NCBI GenBank assembly: GCA_024639625.1
Contig: JAHEIA010000008.1
Location: 1 to 16,486 of the forward strand
Origin: Chromatiales bacterium
Lineage (GTDB): Bacteria > Pseudomonadota > Gammaproteobacteria > Chromatiales > Chromatiaceae
Length of the DNA: 16,486 nt
Direction: 5' to 3'
Made by a program: the position numbers and the translations under genes. Below are positions 1-8,341 of this stretch, in pieces. How positions within the stretch are numbered: position 1 is the first letter of the stretch; each line of letters starts with the position of its first letter. Below the pieces are notes generated by a model. It was not told the origin of the DNA. It did not search any database and worked only from the letters and a program-made list of their open reading frames with translations.

Positions 1-290
1 TCCTCGTCGGCCCCCGGCGCCTCACCGATGACCATCAGGTCCGCCGGGCACGGGCCGACACCAAACACCGTCTGGGTGCGGGTCTTGTGTAGCGTGCAGT
101 CCCGACAACCCGCCACCCGCCGGCGCAATGTCTCCCAATCACCCTCCGGGAGATCGGCGCCGGGCGGGCGCACGGCAGGGGGCGGGCTCTGCGTGACCGG
201 CGCCGCCGAACACGGCGGCGGCCGCCCTCGCAGGGTCCAGCCCTGGATACCCATCGCCTGCAGATACTCCCAGCGCTGCCCCTCGTCCAC
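1..290 (-). CDS. Uracil-DNA glycosylase, family 4 (N-terminal part, cut by window edge)
   Basis: Removes uracil from DNA as the first step of base excision repair; cytoplasmic. Only the first 96 codons are present and the gene runs off the left edge. The start is taken as GTG at 290, giving an N-terminus [18 protein letters not shown] typical of the family, with GGGAG about 11 bases upstream. A Pro/Ala-rich linker (about residues 23-48) follows. Next come C62-x2-C65, expected to be two of the four cysteines holding a [4Fe-4S] cluster, and the VFGVG and GEAPG (89-93) motifs of the uracil-binding pocket. The remaining cluster cysteines and the C-terminal His motif lie outside the window. The gene follows leuA on the same strand after about 110 bases, so read-through is possible but not shown. 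Confidence 0.9.
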   Translation of the reverse strand, partial: MDEGQRWEYLQAMGIQGWTLRGRPPPCSAAPVTQSPPPAVRPPGADLPEGDWETLRRRVAGCRDCTLHKTRTQTVFGVGPCPADLMVIGEAPGADE

Positions 291-361
291 GCGCAATCAA
301 GCTCCCAGTTCAGCGGTCGGGCGCGCGGCGCGGCGCCATCGGCCTACCAGGGCCCGGAAGG

Positions 362-390
362 GTATCCGGCCCACGTTACACCCGCCGGAT
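362..390 (-). other. Hairpin downstream of leuA
   Basis: ATCCGGC at 364-370 pairs perfectly with GCCGGAT at 384-390 around a 13-base loop, 10 bases past the leuA stop. An alternative stem pairs GGGCC-GGA (with one bulged C) near 350-358 with TCCGGCCC at 365-372. There is no T-run, so this is at best a weak or Rho-assisted 3' end, or a processing or stability hairpin. Confidence 0.4.
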
Positions 391-399
391 CGAACAAAG

Positions 400-1947
400 T
401 CAGACATCGCCTTTTTGCGGGTGTGCCTTCAGCTGGGGCTGGATGATCTTGTTGCAGGCGTTGATGTAGGCCTTGGCCGAGGCGATCACGATATCCGTAT
501 CCGCCCCCTGGCCGTTGACAATACGCCCGCCTTTCTCCAGGCGAACCGTAACCTCGCCTTGCGCGTCAGTCCCGCCGGTGATGCTGTTGACCGAGTACAG
601 CTTGAGCTGGGTCCCGCTGCTGACGATCGACTCAATCGCCTTGAACGTAGCGTCCACCGGTCCGCTGCCCACCGCCGTTGCGGGCTGCTCAACACTGTCT
701 ACCGACAACACGACGTCGGCGCTTGGTACCTCGCCGGTCTCGGAGCAAACGCGCATCGACACCAACTTGATCCGATCGTGCGCCTCGAGTGTCGTGTCGG
801 TGACCAGTGCCTGCAGGTCCTCATCGAAGATTTCGTGTTTCTTGTCCGCTAGGTCCTTGAACCGGGCAAAGGCGGCATTGAGATCCTCCTCCGACTCGAA
901 AACGGTCCCCAGTTCCGCCAATCGGCTGCGAAAGGCGTTGCGCCCGGAATGCTTGCCCAGCACCATGCGGTTCTGCGTCCAACCCACGTCCTCCGCACGC
1001 ATGATCTCGTAGGTTTCACGGCTCTTCAGCACCCCGTCTTGATGAATTCCCGACTCGTGCGCGAACGCATTCGCACCGACAATGGCCTTGTTCGGCTGCA
1101 CCGGAAACCCGGTGATACCCGAGACCAGGCGCGAGCAAGTAACGATCTGGGTGGTGTCCAGATTGGAATCGCAAGCAAAAAGATCCTGCCTGGTTCGCAC
1201 CGCCATTACCACTTCCTCCAAGGCAGCATTTCCGGCCCGTTCTCCCAAGCCGTTGATCGTACATTCTACCTGGCGCGCACCGTTGCGGACCGCGCTCAGG
1301 GAGTTTGCCGTGGCCAAGCCCAGATCATTGTGGCAGTGCACCGAGAACACCGCCTTGTCCGCGTTGGGCACGCGCTCGATGAGGATGCGGATCAAATCTC
1401 CGAACTGATGGGGGATATTGTAGCCTACGGTATCGGGAATATTTACCGTCCCGGCGCCGGCATCGATGACCGCTTCGAGCACCCGGCAGAGAAATTCAAT
1501 CTCCGATCGGCCCGCATCCTCCGGCGAGAATTCCACGTTGTCGGTGTATTTGCGCGCGCGCTTGACCGCGTGCACCGCCTGTTCGACCACCTGGTCGGGC
1601 GTCATGCGCAGCTTTTTTTCCATGTGGATGGGCGATGTGGCGATGAAGGTATGGATGCGCGCCGAACTCGCCTCCTTGAGCGCCTCACCGGCCCGGTCGA
1701 TATCGCGATCCAAGGCCCGAGCCAGTCCGCACACGGTACTCTCCTTGATCGTGCGGGCCACCGCTTGCACAGCCTCGAAATCCCCCGGGCTCGCGATCGG
1801 AAATCCGGCCTCAATCACATCCACCCGCATGCGTTCCAGGGCCTTGGCTATGCGCACCTTTTCTTCTCGATTCATGGAGGCGCCGGGGCTCTGCTCACCG
1901 TCACGCAACGTCGTATCGAAAATAATTAACCGGTCTTGCTTGCTCAT
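400..1947 (-). CDS. leuA: 2-isopropylmalate synthase
   Basis: Condenses acetyl-CoA with 2-ketoisovalerate, the first committed step of leucine synthesis; cytoplasmic dimer. The start ATG at 1947 gives 515 aa, normal for the class, and has GGAG 8 bases upstream; the frame stays open 7 codons further up. The HMGL-like TIM barrel covers about residues 5-275: [10 protein letters not shown] (R15, D16 catalytic), metal ligands H204 and H206 in [15 protein letters not shown] at 233-240 (N240) and HESGIHQDG at 297-305. The C-terminal LeuA dimer domain (about 385-505), where leucine feedback acts in this family, is complete. It is last in the ilvBHC-pssA-leuA block but 301 bases from pssA. That gap carries its own candidate promoter and a Leu-rich short frame, so separate control by leucine supply is plausible. 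Confidence 0.97.
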   Translation of the reverse strand: MSKQDRLIIFDTTLRDGEQSPGASMNREEKVRIAKALERMRVDVIEAGFPIASPGDFEAVQAVARTIKESTVCGLARALDRDIDRAGEALKEASSARIHTFIATSPIHMEKKLRMTPDQVVEQAVHAVKRARKYTDNVEFSPEDAGRSEIEFLCRVLEAVIDAGAGTVNIPDTVGYNIPHQFGDLIRILIERVPNADKAVFSVHCHNDLGLATANSLSAVRNGARQVECTINGLGERAGNAALEEVVMAVRTRQDLFACDSNLDTTQIVTCSRLVSGITGFPVQPNKAIVGANAFAHESGIHQDGVLKSRETYEIMRAEDVGWTQNRMVLGKHSGRNAFRSRLAELGTVFESEEDLNAAFARFKDLADKKHEIFDEDLQALVTDTTLEAHDRIKLVSMRVCSETGEVPSADVVLSVDSVEQPATAVGSGPVDATFKAIESIVSSGTQLKLYSVNSITGGTDAQGEVTVRLEKGGRIVNGQGADTDIVIASAKAYINACNKIIQPQLKAHPQKGDV

Positions 1948-2034
1948 TGGTTCTGCTCCGCCTCGCACCAGGCAAAACGTCCACGCCAGGTGACAGTATT
2001 GATCATCGAATTCGGGTTGTATCGCGTATCGTGA

Positions 2035-2073
2035 GCCCTCGCCAGGGCATCGTCACTAGTCGCCCCTCAGGGC
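2035..2073 (-). promoter_or_regulatory. Two competing short hairpins after the leader frame
   Basis: In the leuA direction the first stem is GCCC-TGAG-GGGC (2073-2062), overlapping the leader stop codon. The second is GCCCT-GGCG-AGGGC (2048-2035). GGGC of the first can also pair with GCCC of the second, giving the mutually exclusive 1:2, 2:3, 3:4 topology of attenuators. The stems are only 4-5 bp and no U-tract follows, so a conventional terminator is not shown. Confidence 0.3.
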
Positions 2074-2174
2074 AGTCGTAGCAGCACGGGGGAAAGGCAG
2101 AGCGGAGAGCACAGGTAGCCGCGGACCGCTCGAAAGGCGTTCCTTATGCGGCTATGTGAGTCGAAGATATTCAT
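2067..2174 (-). CDS. Possible leu leader peptide (35 codons)
   Basis: The frame starts at ATG 2174, about 19 bases after the predicted transcription start of the 2200-2229 promoter, and ends at TGA 2067-2069. The second half reads GYLCSPLCLSPVLLRLP: six leucines in the last 15 codons, using CTG, CTC, CTT and the usually rare CTA. Leader peptides of leucine operons in enterobacteria work by ribosome stalling at Leu codons. The position before leuA, the promoter and the overlapping hairpin fit that model. Against it, no clear ribosome binding site precedes the ATG, the leucines are not one uninterrupted run, and the hairpins lack a U-tract. Chance is a real alternative. Confidence 0.3.
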   Translation of the reverse strand: MNIFDSHSRIRNAFRAVRGYLCSPLCLSPVLLRLP

Positions 2175-2199
2175 GTCTGTTGGTGACCAGGCTGATTCG

Positions 2200-2229
2200 A
2201 CTATAGCGGAACGCATCTGCTGTTGGCAA
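2200..2229 (-). promoter_or_regulatory. Candidate sigma70 promoter for leuA
   Basis: In the leuA direction TTGCCA (2229-2224, 5 of 6 to consensus) is followed after 18 bases by TATAGT (2205-2200, 5 of 6). Transcription would start near 2193. This is the best promoter match seen in the window and would let leuA be expressed independently of the upstream genes. Confidence 0.55.
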
Positions 2230-2248
2230 TCCCGATTCCGCCCGGCGT

Positions 2249-3016
2249 TCAGGATCCCGACGCCCCCTTCTCCTTGGCATCCGCGCGCGTGCGCCGGCGC
2301 CGGGCGACGGTCAGCACCGGACCGGATATCGCATAGGACAGAAACAGGAGAAACAGCACCAATGGAGGCTGGAGAAACAACACCGCGAATCCCAGCATCA
2401 CCACGACCGCGACGATAAAGGGGATCTTTCCCTGGAAATCGATCTCCTTGAAACTGTTGTAACGAAAATTGCTCACCATGAGCAGACCGATGATTACCGT
2501 GATCGCGCAAGCGACCCAACTCACGTCCACTCCCTGTATGCCATATTCCACGCCCATCCATACGCTTCCGCCGACGATCGCAGCCCCGGAGGGGCTGGGC
2601 AGCCCCTGGAAAAAGCGCTTGTCCGCCACACCAACCTGGGTGTTGAAACGCGCCAGACGCAAGCCAGTGGCGGCGGCATAGACGAACGCCGCCATCCAGC
2701 CAATCTTGCCCAAGCCCGATAGCGCCCAGTGATACATGACCAGGGAAGGGGCGAGGCCGAATGCGACCATATCCGATAGGCTGTCGTACTCGGCGCCAAA
2801 GTCGCTCTGGGTATGGGTCAGGCGCGCCACACGACCGTCCAGCCCGTCCATGATCATGGCAGCAAAGATCGCCACCGCCGCGGCTTCGAAACGACCGCTG
2901 TCTGCCGCCACAATAGCGTAGAACCCCGCGAACATGGTGGCGGTGGTGAACAGATTGGGCAGCAGATAGATGCCGCGCCGGCGCTTCTTTACAGGTCTGT
3001 CCGGTTGCTCGTCCAT
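2249..3016 (-). CDS. pssA: CDP-diacylglycerol--serine O-phosphatidyltransferase
   Basis: Makes phosphatidylserine from CDP-diacylglycerol and serine, the precursor of phosphatidylethanolamine; integral inner membrane enzyme. At 255 aa it carries the complete CDP-alcohol phosphotransferase signature: D57-x2-D60-G61-x2-A64-R65-x8-G74-x3-D78-x3-D82, with all metal- and substrate-binding aspartates present. Several hydrophobic segments follow (about 24-55, 85-130, 150-180, 200-235), with basic ends facing the cytoplasm (KKRRRG at 10-15, ARRRRTR near the C-terminus). This is the membrane-embedded type, unrelated to the PLD-like PssA of Escherichia coli. ATG 3016 is the first start in a frame opened by a stop four codons earlier. 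The nearest GGAG is about 18 bases upstream, an unusually long spacing, so translation may depend on ilvC read-through. It sits 61 bases after ilvC. Confidence 0.95.
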   Translation of the reverse strand: MDEQPDRPVKKRRRGIYLLPNLFTTATMFAGFYAIVAADSGRFEAAAVAIFAAMIMDGLDGRVARLTHTQSDFGAEYDSLSDMVAFGLAPSLVMYHWALSGLGKIGWMAAFVYAAATGLRLARFNTQVGVADKRFFQGLPSPSGAAIVGGSVWMGVEYGIQGVDVSWVACAITVIIGLLMVSNFRYNSFKEIDFQGKIPFIVAVVVMLGFAVLFLQPPLVLFLLFLSYAISGPVLTVARRRRTRADAKEKGASGS

Positions 3017-3077
3017 CAGCCGCTGGTCTCAGGATTCTCCGCCAACAAGGGGGACCCGCCCCCCTCACGGCTCGGAA

Positions 3078-4157
<1,080 letters not shown>

Positions 4158-4183
4158 TTAGGCGTGCGGCAGGCATGGATCGC

Positions 4184-4675
4184 TCAGACGCCGAGTCCTT
4201 TAGGGCCCCGCGCGATGCCACAGGGACCGGAGCGGACCACCTCCAGGATCTGCTCCTGGTGCACCGCCTGGATAAAGGCATCCAGCTTATCGGAGGACCC
4301 GGTAATCTCGATCACGTAACTGGTGTCGGTCACGTCGATGATGTTGGCGCGGAAGATCTCGGCCAAGCGCTTGACCTCGTCGCGCTCGCCCTTCTCCGCT
4401 TTGGCCTTGACCAGCATCATCTCGCGTTCGATGTGCGGTCCATCGGACAGATCCAACAGCCTCACCACGTCGATCAGCTTATTCAACTGCTTCTTGATCT
4501 GCTCGATAATTTCGTCGTTACCGCTGGTAACCAGGGTCATGCGCGATAAAGATGGGTCCTCGGTGGGCGCCACTGTGAGTGACTCGATGTTGTATCCACG
4601 CGCGGAGAACAACCCGGCCACCCGTGACAAGGCGCCGGATTCATTCTCCATCAGGATGGCAATGATGTGTCTCAT
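4184..4675 (-). CDS. ilvH: Acetolactate synthase, small (regulatory) subunit
   Basis: Regulatory partner of the ThDP-dependent catalytic subunit IlvB; activates it and confers valine feedback inhibition. It is 163 aa, the usual bacterial length. The N-terminal ACT domain (about 1-76) contains N11, G14 and N29, positions known from the Escherichia coli IlvH valine site, so the enzyme is expected to be valine-sensitive. The C-terminal domain (about 80-160) has the usual RDEVKRLAEIFRANIIDV stretch. ATG 4675 lies 2 bases after the ilvB stop codon, so the two subunits are probably translationally coupled and made in matched amounts. The symbol ilvN is also used for this family. Confidence 0.96.
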   Translation of the reverse strand: MRHIIAILMENESGALSRVAGLFSARGYNIESLTVAPTEDPSLSRMTLVTSGNDEIIEQIKKQLNKLIDVVRLLDLSDGPHIEREMMLVKAKAEKGERDEVKRLAEIFRANIIDVTDTSYVIEITGSSDKLDAFIQAVHQEQILEVVRSGPCGIARGPKGLGV

Positions 4676-4677
4676 GA

Positions 4678-6390
4678 CTACGCCAGTTCCGTTTCCGGGG
4701 TTAATAGCATTTCGTGGTGGCCCTTACCCATCTCGATCATCGGATAGACATTTTCCGCAGGGTCTACGACGATGTCCATGAAAACCAGGCGGTCCTTCAT
4801 CGCGAAGGCCTCGCGCACGGCGGCGTCCAGGGCACCAGGATCCTCCACCCGCACGCCTACGTGGCCGTAGCTCTCGGCGAGTTTCACGAAATCCGGCAGC
4901 GCATCCACATAGGAATGGGAATAACGACCGTCGTAGAAGAACTCCTGCCACTGTCGCACCATGCCCATATAGCCGTTGTTCAGCAGCATGATCTTGATCG
5001 GCAGTCCGTACTGCTTGCAGGTCGCCATCTCCTGGATACACATCTGTATGCTGGCCTCGCCCGTGACACAGGCCACTTCCGCGTCCGGGAACGCCAGCTT
5101 TACACCCATGGCCGCGGGAAGCCCGAACCCCATGGTGCCCAGCCCCCCCGAATTGATCCACTGCCGCGGCCGCTCGAAGGGATAGAACTGGGCAGCAAAC
5201 ATCTGGTGCTGCCCGACGTCCGAGGTGACATAGGCCTTGCCGTCGGTTACCCGATGCAAGGTCTCTATCGCGTACTGGGGCTTGATCAGGGTGCTCGAGC
5301 GATCGTAGTTGAGGCAGTTCGCGCCGCGCCACTGCTCGATCTGCGTCCACCAGTCCGCTATATCCTCGGCCTTATCATCCGCCTCCCGAAACAGTTTCAG
5401 CATCTCTTTCAGAACGCTTTTCACCGGCCCCACAATCGGGATATCGACACGCACGTTCTTGGAAATCGACGAAGGATCGATGTCGATGTGAATGATCTTG
5501 GCGTACGGGCAGAAGTGCTGCACGTTGCTTGTCACCCGGTCATCGAAGCGGGCACCTACCGCGACCAGCACGTCGGTCTCGTGCATCGCCATATTGGCCT
5601 CATAGGTCCCGTGCATGCCCAGCATGCCGAGAAACTGCGGGTCGCTACCTGGCACTGAACCCAGCCCCATCAGGGTACTGGTGATCGGGAAGCGGCTCTC
5701 CTTGACGAAGTCCCGCAGTTCCTTGGCTGCTTCGCCGATCACTACCCCTCCGCCGGTGTAAAGGACCGGCCGCTTGGCCGCACGCATGATCTCGACTGCC
5801 CGTCGAATCTGCCCCACATGCCCTTTGGCGACCGGGCTGTAGGAGCGCATCTTGATGCTCTTCGGGTAGTGGTAAGGGATCTTCACCTTCGGGTCGGTGA
5901 CATCTTTCGGGATGTCGACTACAACCGGGCCCGGCCGCCCCGAGGTGGCGATGAAGAACGCCTTCTTCATCGTCTCGGCAATCTGCCGTACGTCCTTGAC
6001 CAGGAAATTGTGCTTGACGCAGGGGCGGGTAATGCCGACGGTGTCGACTTCTTGGAACGCATCGCTACCGATCACCGGTGTCGGCACCTGACCGGTGAGC
6101 ACCACCATGGGAATGGAATCCATGTAGGCGGTGGCAATGCCGGTAACCGCATTCGTCGCCCCGGGGCCGGAAGTCACCAGCGCAACACCGGGTTTTCCGG
6201 TCGCCCTGGCATACCCGTCCGCGGCATGGGTGGCGCCTTGTTCATGACGTACCAGAATATGCTTTACGTCCTTCTGGTTGAACACCGCGTCATAGATGTG
6301 CAAAACGGCCCCGCCGGGATAGCCGAAGACATATTCAACGCCTTCGTCTTTGAGACATCGGACGACGATTTCGGCACCACTGAGTTCCAC
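4678..6390 (-). CDS. ilvB: Acetolactate synthase, large (catalytic) subunit
   Basis: ThDP-, FAD- and Mg-dependent condensation of pyruvate with pyruvate or 2-ketobutyrate, the first common step of branched-chain amino acid synthesis; cytoplasmic, with IlvH. The start chosen is GTG 6390 because GGGAGG lies 7 bases upstream and the protein then begins [10 protein letters not shown] like its relatives (570 aa); the frame extends 19 codons further without support. The three ThDP-enzyme domains are intact. Catalytic E50 is in [22 protein letters not shown] is at 74-80 and [16 protein letters not shown], at about 479-494, is acetolactate-synthase specific. The ThDP/Mg motif runs from G444 to N471-N472 but reads GEASIQM where many relatives have GDG or GEG. 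ilvI is a synonym; the isozyme cannot be told from sequence. Confidence 0.97.
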   Translation of the reverse strand: MELSGAEIVVRCLKDEGVEYVFGYPGGAVLHIYDAVFNQKDVKHILVRHEQGATHAADGYARATGKPGVALVTSGPGATNAVTGIATAYMDSIPMVVLTGQVPTPVIGSDAFQEVDTVGITRPCVKHNFLVKDVRQIAETMKKAFFIATSGRPGPVVVDIPKDVTDPKVKIPYHYPKSIKMRSYSPVAKGHVGQIRRAVEIMRAAKRPVLYTGGGVVIGEAAKELRDFVKESRFPITSTLMGLGSVPGSDPQFLGMLGMHGTYEANMAMHETDVLVAVGARFDDRVTSNVQHFCPYAKIIHIDIDPSSISKNVRVDIPIVGPVKSVLKEMLKLFREADDKAEDIADWWTQIEQWRGANCLNYDRSSTLIKPQYAIETLHRVTDGKAYVTSDVGQHQMFAAQFYPFERPRQWINSGGLGTMGFGLPAAMGVKLAFPDAEVACVTGEASIQMCIQEMATCKQYGLPIKIMLLNNGYMGMVRQWQEFFYDGRYSHSYVDALPDFVKLAESYGHVGVRVEDPGALDAAVREAFAMKDRLVFMDIVVDPAENVYPMIEMGKGHHEMLLTPETELA

Positions 6391-6473
6391 GTTCGCGACC
6401 TCCCGCAAGACGGCTCTCGGAAAAATTATCCCAGCCAGGAACAACAAATTAGAAACGCAAAAGCGAACTGTGC

Positions 6474-6502
6474 AACGTACTGGTATTTGCCCAGCAGGTC
6501 AA
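6474..6502 (-). promoter_or_regulatory. Candidate ilvB promoter
   Basis: In the ilvB direction TTGACC (6502-6497, 5 of 6) is followed after 17 bases by TACGTT (6479-6474, 3 of 6). The predicted start leaves a leader of about 75 bases before GTG 6390. The -10 match is poor, so this is only a candidate. Confidence 0.3.
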
Positions 6503-6652
6503 GTGAGCGGGGCCGGCGAACCCAGTGCGCCGATGCGGTCCGGCGCGCCCGCAAAGCTACGCTACACGGCACTGTCTGCGCAGTGAAACCACGCGCCGCA
6601 CAAGGCGAATGCGGTCCGCCCCGGGCTGCGAGCGGAAGGACATGCAGCGGCC

Positions 6653-6661
6653 TGCTACAAT
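6653..6661 (+). promoter_or_regulatory. Extended -10 promoter element toward the tautomerase gene
   Basis: TGCTACAAT matches the extended -10 form TGnTATAAT with one mismatch in the hexamer. No -35 hexamer is visible at the right distance, which extended -10 promoters can tolerate. It would give a leader of about 175 bases that includes the 6794-6826 hairpin. Confidence 0.3.
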
Positions 6662-6793
6662 TGAACCGAGGGCGCTGAGCGAGCTAGGTATCCCGAGCAG
6701 CGCCGCAACACCAGGCGCACGCCGCTCCGGTCAAAGGCCAAGAGCCCAGCGAGGCGCCTCGTTCAACGCCATACCACACACAACATGCTGCTT

Positions 6794-6826
6794 GCGGGCT
6801 TCCCGGCGGAAGGCCGGGAAGCCCGC
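6794..6826 (+). repeat. Perfect 14-bp inverted repeat (hairpin) upstream of tautomerase
   Basis: GCGGGCTTCCCGGC (6794-6807) and its exact reverse complement (6813-6826) enclose the 5-base loop GGAAG. The hairpin ends 17 bases before the tautomerase ATG, immediately ahead of the purine-rich GGGGGAAA that should be the ribosome binding site. It has no T-tract on either strand. Possible roles are an mRNA 5' stability or translation-control hairpin, a protein-binding palindrome, or a REP-like element. No second copy was noticed in the window. Confidence 0.7.
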
Positions 6827-6843
6827 CGTCGGGGGAAACAGCA

Positions 6844-7188
6844 ATGCCGTTAGTGAGCATCCAGACCAATGTCCAGCCGGCAGCGGAAGCTCGGGCGGAA
6901 ATGCTCTCCGCGATCTCAGGTACAGTCGCTCAGATGCTGGGAAAATCGGAGCGCTATGTGATGGTGGCCGTGACGAGCAATCCCGACATGCTGTTCGGCG
7001 GAGAAAGTGCTCCCCTGGCCTACCTGGAACTGAAAAGCATCGCCCTCCCGGAACAGCGGACCGCGGAATTCAGCAGGATCCTCTGCGATCTGATCGAGCA
7101 GCACCTTGAGGTTCCAGCAGAGCGCGTCTACCTGGAGTTCGCGTCGGCGCCGAGACACCTGTGGGGATGGAACCGAGAAACCTTTTAG
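6844..7188 (+). CDS. MIF/phenylpyruvate tautomerase family protein
   Basis: Small trimeric enzyme of the tautomerase superfamily; relatives interconvert keto and enol forms of phenylpyruvate-like compounds, with the N-terminal proline as catalytic base after Met removal. The 114-aa product begins M-P and keeps the landmarks of the macrophage-migration-inhibitory-factor branch: LGKSERYVMV (a Lys near mature position 33), NPDMLFGG at 46-53, ELKSI at 62-66 and the C-terminal APRHLWGWN. The tandem beta-alpha-beta length matches the family. The physiological substrate cannot be told. It stands alone, divergent from ilvB and convergent with the 7224-7610 gene, with GGGGGA about 8 bases before its ATG. 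Confidence 0.9.
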   Translation: MPLVSIQTNVQPAAEARAEMLSAISGTVAQMLGKSERYVMVAVTSNPDMLFGGESAPLAYLELKSIALPEQRTAEFSRILCDLIEQHLEVPAERVYLEFASAPRHLWGWNRETF

Positions 7189-7207
7189 CTCAACGAAGCG
7201 GAGGCAA

Positions 7208-7221
7208 ACCCGGTGCCGGGT
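7208..7221. terminator. Compact hairpin between convergent genes
   Basis: ACCCG-GTGC-CGGGT forms a symmetrical 5-bp stem in the 35-base gap between the stops at 7188 and 7224. There is no T-run. Its position suggests it marks the 3' ends on both strands, but terminator activity is only inferred. Confidence 0.35.
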
Positions 7222-7223
7222 GC

Positions 7224-7610
7224 TCAGGTGGACAACGCGCGCAGCAGGACCCGTTCCACGGTGTCCGCATCCACCGGTAGGCTCAGCGCTTCGAAGACCG
7301 GAAAGCGGCTGCTGAGTCGTTGCAGCTTCGCTTCGTATCCGGTCTGGTAGAAGACAATGACCCTGGTCTGCGGGTGCTTCTGCAAACGCGCCATCAAGGA
7401 CTCCAGGTTGCTGGTGCGGTCGCGAAAATCCGACTGATAATTGAATTCCGCCACCACCACGTCCGGCGTCCTGCGCTTTAGATACGCCTGGGCTCGGCGT
7501 TGCGAACTCACCAACTCGGCGTGAAAACCCAACCGCCGATACAGGGGTACGAAATTCGGATACCCGCCCAATTCCACGATCCCGAGCAGGGTCGGCTGGC
7601 GCCCGCTCAT
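7224..7610 (-). CDS. Small receiver-like (degenerate CheY fold) protein
   Basis: The 128-aa product has no confident family assignment. The alternation of hydrophobic strands and helices resembles a response-regulator receiver: strands near 7-13 (LLGIVEL), 31-35, 50-56 (DVVVAEF), 83-88 (RVIVFY) and 106-112. At the end of the third strand, where the phospho-accepting Asp would stand, there is Glu55. The conserved Lys before the last proline is replaced (SLPVD, residues 110-114). If the fold is right, it is a pseudo-receiver that cannot be phosphorylated in the usual way. No output domain is present. ATG 7610 comes 1 base after the stop of the 2OG oxygenase gene, so the two are almost certainly co-translated. 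Confidence 0.75.
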   Translation of the reverse strand: MSGRQPTLLGIVELGGYPNFVPLYRRLGFHAELVSSQRRAQAYLKRRTPDVVVAEFNYQSDFRDRTSNLESLMARLQKHPQTRVIVFYQTGYEAKLQRLSSRFPVFEALSLPVDADTVERVLLRALST

Positions 7611-7611
7611 T

Positions 7612-8226
7612 TCACGCGAAGACCACCCAGGTCGTCGCGATATACTTGACGCTGCTCTCCAGCTGCACCGCCCTATGCTCGTGGGTCCAAAACGGAGGAA
7701 ATAGCAGCATCTTTCCCTGCTCCGGACGAACCTTGACGCCCTGGTAAAGAAACTCCGTTTCGCCGCCGGGCCCAGCGACGTCGTTCAGGTACCAGAGTAC
7801 CACCAGTTGGCGCTGGCTGAACTCGTGGCTGCCACCGTCAATATGCCAGTGGTAATACTCGCCAGGCAGATAGCGCTGAACCTGGTACCCAAGATCTTTG
7901 AAAGGGCCCTTGAAGTAGGGGAAGGCCTCACGAAACTCACGCAAGGCGGCTGCCACACAGCGGAAAAAGATCTCGTCAACGTCTTTCCAGTCGTCTTTGT
8001 TGCTTACCACGAGATCGGTGGTCTTTTTCACCGCCTGGTCTTGCTGCCTCGTCTGTCCGATTCGCCCCTCGTACTGTTGCTCGGGGTGCGCCTCGAAGCG
8101 CCGAATCACTTCTTCGCAGAAGACCGCTGGAAGGGCCTGTGGCCGCTCGAAAAGAAAGCTGTTCGGCCGTATCTCGCGAATGCTGCGCAGGGGCGCGCTC
8201 CGCTGGTTTTGCATGGGGATCGTCAT
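7612..8226 (-). CDS. 2-oxoglutarate/Fe(II)-dependent oxygenase, prolyl-4-hydroxylase-like
   Basis: A 204-aa protein with the double-stranded beta-helix signature of 2OG/Fe(II) oxygenases, which hydroxylate a substrate while converting 2-oxoglutarate to succinate. Iron ligands are H128-x-D130 (in EYYHWHIDGG) and H182 (FWTHEHRAV); K194 in KYIATTWV is placed to bind the 2OG carboxylate. QVQRYLPGEYYHWH and the GGETEF stretch follow the prolyl-4-hydroxylase pattern. No signal peptide, so cytoplasmic. The substrate is unknown; a partner protein encoded by a neighbour is one possibility. ATG 8226 and an in-frame ATG four codons later are both possible starts and neither has a clear ribosome binding site. 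It lies 115 bases after the 358-aa gene and 1 base before the receiver-like gene. Confidence 0.85.
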   Translation of the reverse strand: MTIPMQNQRSAPLRSIREIRPNSFLFERPQALPAVFCEEVIRRFEAHPEQQYEGRIGQTRQQDQAVKKTTDLVVSNKDDWKDVDEIFFRCVAAALREFREAFPYFKGPFKDLGYQVQRYLPGEYYHWHIDGGSHEFSQRQLVVLWYLNDVAGPGGETEFLYQGVKVRPEQGKMLLFPPFWTHEHRAVQLESSVKYIATTWVVFA

Positions 8227-8341
8227 GGCGGGCAGGGGTTCGATGAAAACAAGAGAAAATTATCCTTCGCAGCCCATCGGCAGGTCAAACCGGGGGATCC
8301 AGCGGGCGGCAGGTCGCATTGAACATCCGGAAACGGACCGC

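Larger units (their letters stand above)
1948..2248 (-). other. pssA-leuA intergenic leader region
   Basis: This 301-base gap lies within an otherwise compact block. Read in the leuA direction it contains a sigma70-like promoter (2200-2229), a 35-codon frame with leucine codons crowded at its end (2067-2174) and two short hairpins (2062-2073 and 2035-2048). A second small frame (20 codons, ATG at 2006) ends in a TGA that overlaps the leuA ATG as ATGA. No T-rich terminator tail is visible. Confidence 0.6.
6391..6843. other. Divergent ilvB / tautomerase intergenic region
   Basis: This 453-base region between divergent genes contains a weak ilvB promoter candidate (6474-6502), an extended -10 element facing the tautomerase gene (6653-6661) and a perfect 14-bp hairpin (6794-6826). 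A 6-bp inverted repeat (6527-6532 with 6541-6546) and a 28-codon frame on the minus strand (6557-6643) have Val/Leu content too modest to call a leader peptide. No protein-coding gene is supported here. Confidence 0.6.

Noticed and set aside
949..1929. Long plus-strand open frame antisense to leuA (similar frames lie antisense to ilvC, ilvB, the VWA gene and sox)
   Set aside because: High GC content produces long antisense frames. These are rich in His/Arg, lack recognisable motifs and oppose genes with intact catalytic residues.
2067..3068. A 333-codon open frame on the minus strand overlapping pssA
   Set aside because: It runs in another frame over pssA, whose full catalytic signature is clear. 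The translation is Arg/Gly-rich noise; only its last 35 codons lie outside pssA and are considered separately as a possible leader.
6557..6643. 28-codon minus-strand frame with several Val/Leu codons upstream of ilvB, followed by a 6-bp hairpin (6527-6546)
   Set aside because: It resembles an ilv leader only loosely: the Val codons are scattered among Arg codons, no promoter or ribosome binding site is clear, and the hairpin has no T-tract.
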